Shown here piece after piece: positions 16,345 to 25,678 of a DNA stretch of 44,614 nt. Below the pieces are notes generated by a model. The model searched no databases, was not told the origin of the DNA, and saw nothing but the letters and a program-made list of their open reading frames with translations. Source of the stretch: Bacillota bacterium (GTDB lineage: Bacteria; Bacillota; Clostridia; Acetivibrionales; DUMC01); NCBI GenBank assembly GCA_013314855.1, contig JABUEW010000022.1, positions 1 to 44,614 of the forward strand, given 5' to 3'. Each line of letters opens with the position of its first letter. The first letter of the stretch is position 1. Position numbers and translations under genes: made by a program.

Positions 16345-17440
16345 TTATTTCTTGGCAATCAAAACAGCTCCACTACCGGAAGGCTTAATATCCTCATGGA
16401 ATACAGATACCTCAGAAAAACCAGCCTTTAAAAGCAGTTCCTTCTGCAGTTCAATAGTAAAAGGAATATCAATATAGAATATTTCTGTATATCCCGACTT
16501 TTATATCCTGCATGAAATGATGCATCGTGCAACTGGAAATAACATAGTCAAAGAACTCTTTAGGGTACTCCCAATCAATGTATGAACCACATATGGTCTT
16601 AATCTGCTGCGATTTCGACAGGTACTTGTTTTTCAATATCTCCAGCATTTTTTCTGATAAATCAATGCAAGTAACCCTGGCATTCGGTACACGTTCAAAC
16701 AGATGCTCCAGTTCAATTCCGGTGCCACAGCCAAGGTCAAGTATATTGATTTCATTGCTGCTAACCGATATGGGTAAAACCGCACGCTTATAGTCTTCAA
16801 TATCAGTAGCACTTCTAAGCATGTGCGAATCATAACCACCTGCACGAACATCGAAAAACCCGGCCATTTCTTCCACATTGCAATTAAAGTTCCACTCAGG
16901 GTCCGGAATATGCTCAATATGGTATAAACGGTAATATTCAAAATCTGCCATCTTACCGTTATAATGCAGCTTGCGTGTATCGCCATATATGAATCCCAAT
17001 TTCTCAATCACTTTTCGCGATGCAGTGTTTTCAGGCTTAATAACAGCTGACAGCATATTCAGTCCTTTCTCCTCAAAAGCGTACCATATAAGTGCTTTTG
17101 CCGCTTCAGTGGCATAGCCGTAACCCTGGTATGGATCGGTAATTGCATAAAGAATTTCAATCTCATTATTTATCTCCGTTTTTGGAGCGTATCCTACCAG
17201 CCCAATGCATATATCATCTTCCTTGCGTTCAATGGCAAAAAACATGAATAGTTCAGATGCCAGGCACTTTTCATTAATCCAGTCAATCCACTTCGCTGCA
17301 GTTGCTTCATCTTCCAATATCATATCCGGCATCCAGTAAGCTACATTGGGCTGCTGGCTATTTATTGCTGCCACACCAGCATCTTTTTGTGTGAAAGGTC
17401 GAAGTGTCAATCTTTTGGTTTCAATTTTTGTTATCGACAT
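16345..17440 (-). pseudogene. GNAT acetyltransferase fused to a class I methyltransferase, broken near the 3' end
   Basis: Residues 1-175 are a RimJ/RimL-type GNAT (TKRLTLRPFTQKDAGVAAIN, acetyl-CoA loop QGYGYATEA at 105-113, RKVIEKLGFIYGD). Residues about 190-320 are a class I SAM methyltransferase with motif I ILDLGCGTG at 233-241 and VTCIDLSEKMLEIL. After FMQDIKVGIYRN the frame ends at 16469. The true C-terminus appears in another frame as DIPFTIELQKELLLKAGFSE, ending SGAVLIAKK at 16345. An internal deletion plus a frameshift near 16490 removed about 30 codons. The start lies 2 bp after the phosphotransferase stop, so the two were co-transcribed. Confidence 0.8.
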
Positions 17441-17442
17441 AT

Positions 17443-18378
17443 TTATAATACCTCCAATCTGTTCCTGTTTTCATAAATCCAATTCAGCATTCTGATATTT
17501 GTTTCAGCTAACTGTGGGTATCCATTTTCAACAAAATAGGCAATGAAGATGAACTGAATAGAATATAGCACATAAATGAGGGCTCTCTTTTCTTCATGAC
17601 TCAGAATACAAACAGCATCATATCCTTCTATAATATTTTTAAATATTGATATCCAATGCTGACGTTTATCGGCATCTTCAAAACAGCCTGACAAAATTCC
17701 GGTAGACATATAGCATGGGTCAAAAATCCGGACATTCCACTGGCTCAGGTCAAAATCCACATATCCAGTAAACCTCCCATTCTCGAAAAGAAGATTTTCG
17801 CCATGGCTGTCCCTGTGAATGATCTGACGAGTGAGTTCTTTATAAATACCCTCAAACCCACTTTTATAATTGTTGATAAGTTCATCGCAAATCAAAACAC
17901 CTCTTTTTTCTGCAAACTCTTTTGCAATAGGAATTGCCCAATTTGCCACATCTTCAAACAGATTATTCTCATGGAATGTAATAATGCTCCCGCACTTTAC
18001 AAAAGCACGATGCAAATTTCCAATTATTTGTCCGAGATATGTGGCACGGTTCAGGTAATTTCCTTCAAAGTGATCTCTCAGGCCTTTTCCTGCAAGCCTT
18101 GGATATAAGCAGAAATACTCATTATCTATCATACAATAGTCTGTTTGTGCTTTTGTTTTAACAGGTACTGCTACAGGCACCCATTCACCAGCTAATGCCT
18201 TGGTAATTTCTATACCCTGTTTCATGTAATCCGGATTTACAAACCTTTTTAACACATATATTTCATTGACTATCCATGCATTAGGCTTTCCATTCTCATA
18301 TTTTGTTACATCAACCTCTGATACCTTATAGGGTTTTGCAATATTCCAGTTCTCAAGTATCTCTTCCAACATATACAT
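17443..18378 (-). CDS. Aminoglycoside phosphotransferase (APH)-family kinase
   Basis: From the ATG at 18378 (GAGG site 8 bp upstream) this is a 311-residue APH/choline-kinase-fold protein. The catalytic loop is IIHRDSHGENLL with D190 and N195, and the metal-binding motif is VDFD (D208, D210). The N-lobe has AWIVNEIYVLKRFVNPDYMK with a likely ATP-binding Lys. The family phosphorylates small hydroxyl substrates such as aminoglycosides, homoserine or sugars. Coupling to an acetyltransferase-methyltransferase suggests small-molecule or antibiotic modification, but no substrate is proven. The frame stays open upstream to 18471, inside the AAA gene remnant. Intact. Confidence 0.8.
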   Translation of the reverse strand: MYMLEEILENWNIAKPYKVSEVDVTKYENGKPNAWIVNEIYVLKRFVNPDYMKQGIEITKALAGEWVPVAVPVKTKAQTDYCMIDNEYFCLYPRLAGKGLRDHFEGNYLNRATYLGQIIGNLHRAFVKCGSIITFHENNLFEDVANWAIPIAKEFAEKRGVLICDELINNYKSGFEGIYKELTRQIIHRDSHGENLLFENGRFTGYVDFDLSQWNVRIFDPCYMSTGILSGCFEDADKRQHWISIFKNIIEGYDAVCILSHEEKRALIYVLYSIQFIFIAYFVENGYPQLAETNIRMLNWIYENRNRLEVL

Positions 18379-18449
18379 TGAATCATCCTCTTTTCTTTCC
18401 ATAATTTTTATTTCTTCTTTCTGCTTCGAATACAAAATATCCATCAATT

Positions 18450-19160
18450 TCATGGATAATAACGCCGCCAAAAATTGATATAAACTTGTTTTTGTACCAT
18501 TCTTTCCGTTTTGTCACCATGAGCATTTTTCCTCCGATTTTCTATATGAAGCAGCAGTGAACTGACAACCCTTTTAATTTCACCTGTTTCGTGAACATCA
18601 CCACGTTCTTTGCCCAGTGTTTCAAATTCGTCAAAAAAGAGCACACATTTTCTGGTCTTCACATATTCAAAAAGCTTGGAAAGTCGGCTGGCTGTCTCTC
18701 CAAGATATGCTCCAACTATACCCTCATACCTAACAATAAGGAAGGGCAACATCAGCGATTCGGCAATTGCTTCAGCTAGAGAGGTTTTTCCGTTCCCTGG
18801 AGGCCCAAAATCAATAAAAGTTTGTTTCTCGGTTCTACACCATATGAACGCAATAAATTTGCACGTGTTTGCTCTTCAATTAAACCTTTACATAATTCAA
18901 TCACATTTAAAGGCAAAACTAAGCGGTCTAGCCTTTTTCGAGGAGTTTTCTTCCAAAATAAAGACTGTTCATTCACCCCGTTTTTCATAATAACAGGCGA
19001 AGTACTTTCTTTTACTGTTGGGCAGCTAGACATTTTTAATAATTCTTCAATTTTATCTGCTAAAACACCATGTTATTTCGCTCGTTCTTCAGCGCAAATA
19101 GCTTCAGCTGCTTTTCTAAAATTTACATTATCACCAATAAGACCGTATGTTTACACCTCA
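18450..19160 (-). pseudogene. AAA family ATPase with several lesions
   Basis: Pieces in two frames reconstruct an AAA ATPase: NFRKAAEAICAEERAK, a stop TAA (19073-19075) where Gln is expected, HGVLADKIEELL, RLVLPLNVIELCKGLIEEQT, then a frameshift near 18808, the Walker A GPPGNGKTSLAEAIAESLML, YEGIVGAYLGETASRLSKLF and Walker B KCVLFFDEFETLGKERGD. The C-terminus after SSLLLHIEN is lost. This ATPase type is often encoded beside subtilisin-like proteases in bacteria; no protease is left here. The N-terminus is also cut at about 19160. Confidence 0.75.
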
Positions 19161-19264
19161 AATTATAGCATATATTATAAAAAATATAACATATGCTATA
19201 ATTAATTACAAGTTTTGTTTAAATATTAATACCTAATTAATAAATCCTCGCGACGCTTTCTATA

Positions 19265-19291
19265 TGCCTTGAGTGCATGAAAAAGATAATT
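19265..19291 (+). repeat. Right copy of the 27-bp direct repeat
   Basis: It starts TGCCTTGAGTGCATGAAAAA and matches 1966-1992 at 26 of 27 positions in the same orientation. The flanks differ on both sides. The two copies bracket 17.3 kb of AbiE, prophage and acetyltransferase/kinase genes, so they may be attachment-site remnants. Confidence 0.6.
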
Positions 19292-19360
19292 AGAAGGCCT
19301 AAATCAATTTATTTCATCCTGTATATATTGAGAAAGCCGCTACATATTCGACGGCTAAAC

Positions 19361-19430
19361 ATTAATCTTATTTCAGTCATCAGTCATTTAACGGCATATC
19401 ATATTTTGTAAATTAATCTTTTTTCAGTCA
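19361..19430 (+). repeat. Pair of 19-bp direct repeats
   Basis: ATTAATCTTATTTCAGTCA at 19361-19379 recurs with one change at 19412-19430, a period of 51 bp. The purpose is unknown; the repeats lie just beyond the end of the defence operon. Confidence 0.5.
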
Positions 19431-19558
19431 AAGATCTTTTAAAACAAGTAAATCATAATAGTGCTTAAAAAAGCTAAAGAATTTATTATCTACGAAAAAT
19501 CAAAAATTAAGGAACAAAATTCTCCCCTAATTATATTCCAGAAAAGGTAATAGCCATT

Positions 19559-22047
19559 CTAAATGGAATAACATTCAACAAAATCGAGAAAATGAACTAG
19601 GAACATGCCAGCTTCCTCAATAAACAAAGCACCTTCATATTTTCTTATATCCTGAAAAGCCTGGCTGTTCTCGATTTTCCCTTCTTCCTTAATACTGCAA
19701 ATTACAAAGTTATGTTCATTCCCAGCTACCCATAAAAATATACTTTTTTCTTTAATCCAACTGGCTTGATTTTCATAAGAATTGGGCGGTGCAGAAAGCC
19801 GCCATTTTATGACCCCGTCAAGATCGACAAAAGCAATCTCCTCTTTGCTCACGAGTAAGATGCCATTTTCTCCTAGTACAAGGGAGGATATATTATGCTT
19901 TGTTTTAAGCTCCCATTCTTTCTGAAAGTCTGGTCCAAGGCAGCGAATGGTTTTATTACCTATTCTTAAAACCAATTTTTCGTTAGTTAGTTCTAAGGCT
20001 TCGTAAATTGCAGCCAGTAGTCTGATTTCCTCACTTATGGTTCCGTGCGAAATCTGGTACTGTTTTTTATCAGTTCGCTTGATTGTGTAATCTGCTAGAT
20101 TCAGATCATTAAGCCCGGCTCCAAACTCCCCTTTCGCCAGTGATTCCTTAATTTGTTTTCCTTGATGCCATACACCTTTTTCATCTTTGGAGTATTCGTA
20201 ATGCAAAGTACCGTTTTCTTGACTAAACATAAAAATGGCCCGATCATCAGTAATAAAGTCTATGGAAAAACCTATAGCCGGTATCTTCCTTTTAGCAATC
20301 TCTTTTCCTTTGGAATCTATCATTAATAAATAACCCGGGTCATAGGCCACATCACTACCATCCCCTTTACCTAAACCTATAAAGAGGGTTTCACCATCGG
20401 GAGCTAAGTATACACTAAAAGGGTAGGTTTTTACCTCTTTACTCCATTGCAAGTGCAGGTCAAAATCAAAGCACAGTATCTCGACTATATCCTGTAGTCT
20501 ACCTGTTTTGGATTGAGAATCAATCCGTTTTAGTGTAATAAAATGCTTGTATTGTTTATCTATTAGCCTTATCCCATAACCCTTTGCATCTTCGTATTTC
20601 CACCTTAGTTTAAACGGCTTGTCCGCTTTAACTTCAGGTACTACTGAATTCAAATCATCCGTACCTTGGGCGGAATTTGTAACATGCTGAACCCTTTTGA
20701 TTTGCCAGGATTGCCCCGCCGGTGCCAACCACAGGTAACCCATGGCTGAATTCTTACCATCATAAAAAATGTTGTGTCCTTCTATTTGGAATAGCTGCAT
20801 TCCAGGGTGGCCTTCCATTCCTGCCACCAGCTCACCGGTGATTTTGTCCAACTCATATAACCTGTTGTCTTCACAAACAATCAGTTGTTTTTCTTGGCCA
20901 GGTATAGGCAAAACAGTACTGGCTTGTTTGGGAAGTTTGGCAGCATATGTAAATTCTCCCCTGTGATTGAGCCAGAAAGTCTGCCCGGATTCTAAAGATA
21001 TTATAAGGTTTTCATCCAACCACTTAAGATAACGCCCACCCTCTTTAAAGGTAACGCTCCAGGCTAAAAATCCTTTCTTATCCCAGCCTGTTAACCGTCC
21101 TTCATTTTCTAGAATAAAAACCATATCGGTACTGGGGTCATGGGTAAAAGCTGTAAAGGGAGAGTTAAAAGTAAGCCTGGTAAAGCCGCTGATAAAATTC
21201 TGGGCCATCTTATTAGCGATCATTTCAATTGCTTCTTTTTCTGTTTTAGGTTTAGACGAGTATTTGGCCTGTCGTTTTCTCTCTTTCTCTTGTAGTTCAG
21301 TCTCTTTCAGTTCAGAAATAGCCACTCGCATAGCTAGAGAACCATCAGGATTTATACGGTATAGTCGATCCATACTGGAGACAAAAATATCGCTTGAATC
21401 ACTGGAAACTTTAAGATGATAAGGCGTAACCTCTATAGTGCCGAACATGGTATCCATCTTTTCAGTAAAGCGAATACCCCACTGATGTTCCCCAGAAAAA
21501 GAAAAACAATACAGCTCCCCAGGCCCGTAATAGGTCTCCCGGGTACCGACAAGCCAGTAGTCTTTAGCCAGTGCCTGGCTGAATGGCTGCCACTGGAACT
21601 CATAGATCATCCCTTCCAACGAACGAAAGTTAATAAAACCGATGCGTTCTTTATCCCCTAAAATTGCCCCATTGGCATTCACCTCAAGCACGTTCATTCC
21701 TTCAAAAGGGGTGTCTTTTAAGAGAATCCTTTTTAGACTTGATTTGCTTACTATTTCTATACGGCTACTGTGTTCAGCCACCAGCGAGTTAGTCCCATAA
21801 TAGTGAAGGCGTACTTTTTTTCCTGTCTGCCGAATAAAGCCTTCCAACTTTTCGTTCGTTTTGCTACTGGAAAAGAAACTGTCCCAGGTGTCTTCAATTT
21901 CACTCGCTAGCTGTACTTTTAAAACTTGTTTAAATAACGGCTTTGTAATGTTTTGATAGTAAGGTTTGCCCCCGAAACAGCTGGCAAATTAGTTTCCTGG
22001 AGCTTAGCCCCTAAAAATAGCTTTTTTATTCCGTCAAATAAACCCAT
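19559..22047 (-). pseudogene. Large probable beta-propeller protein of the defence operon, frame broken in a G run
   Basis: A start at 22047 with a strong GGAGGG site opens MGLFDGIKKLFLGAKLQETN but stops after about 40 codons. The G run at 21969-21973 has five Gs; with six, the frame joins KPYYQNITKPLFKQVLKVQL and IEDTWDSFFSSSKTNEKLEG and continues for 760 residues to 19559, about 829 in all. The main part consists of repeated short beta-blade units (GELYCFSFSGEHQWGIRFTE, DPSTDMVFILENEGRLTGWD, RLYELDKITGELVAGMEG, GNKTIRCLGPDFQKEWEL), typical of WD40/PQQ-like propellers. There is no signal peptide. It is the last gene of the operon, 54 bp after the TatD gene, and perhaps the sensor or scaffold. 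Frame loss could be real, phase-variable or a sequencing error. Confidence 0.7.
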
Positions 22048-22101
22048 CTGATTCCCCTCCCTCCTAAAAAATTAGATAAGTTCGTTGCCTTTTAACTGGG
22101 T

Positions 22102-22869
22102 TTATATAGGATTCATATGTGTAAAACCTATAGCCTTCAAATAATTTTCATACACACGAGCCTTTGCTTCCTTTACATCACAATTCCAGGCATTAGCTAG
22201 AAAATGAATCACATTAATTACATCAGCAGGAACGGCTGGTACTTTTCCGACACGAACAAAAGGACCGTCAGTCTCAGTAAGCACCAAATCAGGGTTCATA
22301 TGCTTTATTAGGCTTTGACCTTTAGCCGATCTTACCATGGAAATATTGATTGATATATACATACCATAATCCATTGCTTTTTTGAGGTCTTTTACTGATC
22401 CGCTAAACCAGTGAAGAATAACTCGTCCCGGATAGTCAGGCCCAATCATGGCAATAACATCACTGGCTGCCTGGCGTGAATGAACCGTTAGGATTTTATT
22501 TCCTTCTGTTGCGCATTTCTTTAAAATCTCTTCGAAGACCTTTCGCTGGAGCTTAATTTCCTGTTCGTTGCCAGTAGTGTAATCTAGGCCTACTTCCCCA
22601 ATAAAACGGGTTTCCTTCAATAGATTCTCCATGAGTGCAAGTTCCTGGCTCCGCGTTCCTACAAGTTGGGGATGTAAACCCAGAGCAGCGTGGATATATT
22701 TATAACAACCCACAAGGTTCTGAGTGGCTTTAAAAACAGAGGGCGTATTTGTAACAGCTATTACCTCAACCCCTGAAGCCTCAATTTCAGTTGCGATCTT
22801 TACTGGATTCTCAAACAGGTCCAAATGAAAATGACAGTCTACCAGCCGACTCGTATTCAGACTATTCAT
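22102..22869 (-). CDS. qatD: TatD-family nuclease (QatD-like)
   Basis: From the ATG at 22869, which overlaps the QatC-like stop as ATGA, this is a 255-residue TatD-type metal-dependent hydrolase. The metal ligands are visible: DCHFHLDLF (H13, H15), FIGEVGLDYT, LTVHSRQAASD, VILHWFSGS and LTETDGPFV. TatD enzymes are 3'-5' exonucleases or AP-type nucleases on a TIM barrel. Next to a QueC-like and a KAP ATPase gene it corresponds to QatD, the effector nuclease of the Qat anti-phage system. A longer reading from 22917 is possible, but the overlap start has an AAAGG site. Confidence 0.85.
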   Translation of the reverse strand: MNSLNTSRLVDCHFHLDLFENPVKIATEIEASGVEVIAVTNTPSVFKATQNLVGCYKYIHAALGLHPQLVGTRSQELALMENLLKETRFIGEVGLDYTTGNEQEIKLQRKVFEEILKKCATEGNKILTVHSRQAASDVIAMIGPDYPGRVILHWFSGSVKDLKKAMDYGMYISINISMVRSAKGQSLIKHMNPDLVLTETDGPFVRVGKVPAVPADVINVIHFLANAWNCDVKEAKARVYENYLKAIGFTHMNPI

Positions 22870-24191
22870 CCTTTGTTTCTCCCTAAAAATTTTGCTATTT
22901 CTTTCATACCGCGGCAATATACCTCGATATACTGGGATAATTCATCAGGGGGAATAGGCCCAGAACTGAGCACGTCAAAAACAGCCTTCTCCTCTCCCCG
23001 TTGACTAAACCTTTCTAGAGCAATTTCCATTGCCCGTAGATCTTTCCCTTTATCCGATCCTGAGAGTGGCGGAAGATTAAAAATATCATGGTCATATTCT
23101 GCATCATGCATGCCACTTTCAAAGACTGCTGCCTGGCGGATGATGCAGGGAAAACAATAACCGCAGTGACCGCCAGGCGGCAGGTATTCAAGGCGGCGAT
23201 TATCCGGATGTGCGCAAGACATGATGAGAGGAAGGGTTCTTCTGAGCAGATCCTGATTCTTACTTTCCCTAATCATCTCACCTTTTGTCTTAAAACGGTA
23301 ATTGAGATTAAGAGAATGAGTCAAATTTAGAGCCTGTAATACTTCCCTATATAAAGCAACGTAGTATGGATGGGTTGTACGGGTGCTGCAGCTGCCAAGC
23401 CGGGCTGGTGTCAGCGGAACATTAAGTGAGATAAGCCCGTTTTCAGCCACATATAGCGGAATACCTGTACCAAGAGCATCTGCCACTGCAATACCTAGTG
23501 CAAAAAACAGAAAAGATCTCGTGCGTGTAGTATCTTCGTTGTCTGGGTCCGAATCTATTCTGGGAACTTGCGGGGGAAGAACATAGAACTGGAGTGGCAC
23601 TAACTGTTCACCATATTCGTCTTTTAAACACTTAAATAGGTCATTCTGGAATTTTGGCGTGCTGCCCCCTCCATGGTGTGACACAAGTGCTACCTTTTTA
23701 CCTTCCGATAGCAGGTCAATAGCACCAATAAGGGAGTCGAGACCCCCGGAAAATAAAGATACTGCCTCAGGCAGATTTTCAGGCAGTTTTTTATAACCTT
23801 CCCGTTCTGCTGAAAACTCCCGGAAGTAAAATTGCCAGCGGTCCCCACTAAGAAAGGTCAATAATTCGGTAAGTAACGGCCCTGCCTGCTGCCAAACTGC
23901 TAACGAAGTGACAGGGAGATAGATATTAATATCCCTTGTCCACCCATCTGATGCATATCTGCGGGAGATTAATAGATCAGCAGAATAGACAGCAATTGCA
24001 GCACGCAAAAGATCGCAGGCAGTATTTCCTGGGACAGAACCAAGAACATCTGCGATTTTATTAAGAACACTTTCCCGAGCCAAAAACGGATCTTCCGGCC
24101 TGTCAAAGGAGACGCCTAATACTGGCCCACCTTGGCTTATAGGAGCAAAAATATCACTATTCCCAATTATGATAACTACATCCCAACTCAT
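22866..24191 (-). CDS. qatC: QueC-like PP-loop ATPase (QatC-like)
   Basis: The 441-residue protein carries the PP-loop SGGLDS at 148-153 (LFSGGLDSLIGAIDLLSEGK), AENGLISLNVPL (about 250), and a Cys cluster GGHCGYCFPC near 335-345 of the kind that binds zinc in QueC (7-cyano-7-deazaguanine synthase). The N-terminal 140 residues are an extension absent from housekeeping QueC. No other queuosine or deazaguanine genes are nearby. This architecture matches QatC of Qat defence systems. It overlaps the KAP ATPase gene by 4 bp and the TatD gene by 4 bp, so all three are translationally coupled. Confidence 0.85.
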   Translation of the reverse strand: MSWDVVIIIGNSDIFAPISQGGPVLGVSFDRPEDPFLARESVLNKIADVLGSVPGNTACDLLRAAIAVYSADLLISRRYASDGWTRDINIYLPVTSLAVWQQAGPLLTELLTFLSGDRWQFYFREFSAEREGYKKLPENLPEAVSLFSGGLDSLIGAIDLLSEGKKVALVSHHGGGSTPKFQNDLFKCLKDEYGEQLVPLQFYVLPPQVPRIDSDPDNEDTTRTRSFLFFALGIAVADALGTGIPLYVAENGLISLNVPLTPARLGSCSTRTTHPYYVALYREVLQALNLTHSLNLNYRFKTKGEMIRESKNQDLLRRTLPLIMSCAHPDNRRLEYLPPGGHCGYCFPCIIRQAAVFESGMHDAEYDHDIFNLPPLSGSDKGKDLRAMEIALERFSQRGEEKAVFDVLSSGPIPPDELSQYIEVYCRGMKEIAKFLGRNKG

Positions 24192-25645
24192 TGTTCCACC
24201 TCCAAAAAGCCATACGCCTCCTGAAAAACTGTATCAATGATATTACGCCCAGCAGGACCATTCCAGTCAATCGACACCGGGTCTTGTTCTCCGAGTTCAA
24301 GCCTTACACGTTCCCTGACATATACCCTGACATCACGTTCTAAACCTACTGCTTGTAATGGTGAAATTGCCTTATTTTTTAGTTGTTGTGGCCGCCCCCC
24401 CTGGGCAGCCTGCCAGCGAGCAAGTTGTTTAAAAGATTCCGGCCTGAATCGCTCAAGCAACATCAGTTTTACCAGGACGCGCTGCTCAAGGGTAATTCCA
24501 CGCAGTCTAGCCATTTCTAAACGGAGAACAAATGTGTTTAGGAATCGCTTGCACTGACGTGGATTCCCATTGAGTCCCCTCGCTAAAAGCGGCGCAATCC
24601 GAGCAGAGATGGCCAGGCTCTCCTGTAATTCTTTAGATAGTTCCCCAATCACTCCCTGGGCTTCCTCAATGCCAAAGCTTAGTTCAAGGTCCGTGCCTAT
24701 ACACTCTAAAGCTTTGGTGCGTGTTTTCGTTATTAAGTCACTGTCTAAACCAGAGGCTTCGGTAAAAAGTAGTGAGATATAGGTTTCCATTTCTGCCCTG
24801 CCAAGAGGGGGTACCCTTACCGGATATTGAATTAGCTTTTCCAGGTAGTCCTTGCTTACCTCTGATTTGTTGCCCTGAAACTCTGGGAAACGCTGTTTTA
24901 CAGCGTATTCTACCAGCCTCTCATCCGCTCCTATTATAAAGGCTGTCCGGGGTACAAAGAGAAAAAGCTTAATGGCTTCAAGAGTTTCTATAATTGTGTC
25001 AGGCAGGCACCTATCAAGATCATCAATGATAACTACTAGTTTTTCTATGTTACTCTCACTGAGTAAGAACTCAAAATCCTTCCGGAATTCACGTATGCCC
25101 CGCCTTAGATTGTGTGCCGTCTCGCTCTCAAACAGCTTGTTTAACTCTTCCTCTTTTACATCATTAATTTTCTCTGAGGCCTTTTCCAGAGCCTGTTTGG
25201 CATCAAGGCCTGCAATCAGCCCCACACCTGCTGGACCTCCGGTAAATAATGCTGTCCCATATTTAACACTGTGGCGCATCAGCGTACCTGCCACCCGGAA
25301 CCAATTTACCCGGCGCAACAAATTCACCGCAAGAGTTTTTACCTTTTTACTTGGTGTTTGATGACTTAAAATCTCATCGATAATTGTACCCATAAGCGCG
25401 GACTTTGCGTCATCATATCCCTCAAAGAGCCAGCCATTAAAATCTAGCACTAATGTTCTTTCGTTTTTTTCAAGCTTTTGTCGAACCATTGAAATCAGGC
25501 TTGACTTGCCACTACCCCAGTCACCAAAAACGCCAATGGTAGCCGGAAGCAAATGATCTGCGGAAGCCAGATTTGCAACAACATCAGCAATGTAGGAAAA
25601 GCCAAGAAGGTCGATATTTGTTTCATGATCTGGCCATAAATTCAT
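24188..25645 (-). CDS. qatA: KAP-family P-loop ATPase (QatA-like)
   Basis: This is a 485-residue KAP NTPase: Walker A GDWGSGKSS at 41-49, FNGWLFEGYDDAKSAL (the KAP 'W' motif, 69-84), and Walker B VVIIDDLDRCLPDTIIETLE at 204-223, with TAFIIGADERLVEYAV sensor sequence and a C-terminal LLARGLNGNPRQCKRFLNTF helix typical of the family. A weakly hydrophobic segment (LFTGGPAGVGLIAGL, 133-147) lies where KAP proteins often insert membrane helices. It matches QatA. The start follows a GGGGGGATAG stretch 33 bp after the helicase stop. Canonical Qat has a qatB between A and C; here A and C overlap by 4 bp, so qatB is absent. Confidence 0.85.
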   Translation of the reverse strand: MNLWPDHETNIDLLGFSYIADVVANLASADHLLPATIGVFGDWGSGKSSLISMVRQKLEKNERTLVLDFNGWLFEGYDDAKSALMGTIIDEILSHQTPSKKVKTLAVNLLRRVNWFRVAGTLMRHSVKYGTALFTGGPAGVGLIAGLDAKQALEKASEKINDVKEEELNKLFESETAHNLRRGIREFRKDFEFLLSESNIEKLVVIIDDLDRCLPDTIIETLEAIKLFLFVPRTAFIIGADERLVEYAVKQRFPEFQGNKSEVSKDYLEKLIQYPVRVPPLGRAEMETYISLLFTEASGLDSDLITKTRTKALECIGTDLELSFGIEEAQGVIGELSKELQESLAISARIAPLLARGLNGNPRQCKRFLNTFVLRLEMARLRGITLEQRVLVKLMLLERFRPESFKQLARWQAAQGGRPQQLKNKAISPLQAVGLERDVRVYVRERVRLELGEQDPVSIDWNGPAGRNIIDTVFQEAYGFLEVEQ

Positions 25646-25678
25646 TTCTATCCCCCCGCAATAATTTAAAACTCTTTA

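Larger units (their letters stand above)
19161..19558. other. Noncoding junction region
   Basis: About 400 bp of AT-rich DNA hold no gene on either strand. The stretch contains the right copy of the 27-bp repeat (19265-19291) and a pair of 19-bp direct repeats (19361-19430). Confidence 0.6.

Noticed and set aside
22866-24191. Reading the QueC-like gene as queuosine or Dpd DNA-modification biosynthesis
   Set aside because: No QueD/QueE/FolE, tRNA-guanine transglycosylase or other Dpd genes are near; KAP and TatD neighbours fit Qat instead.
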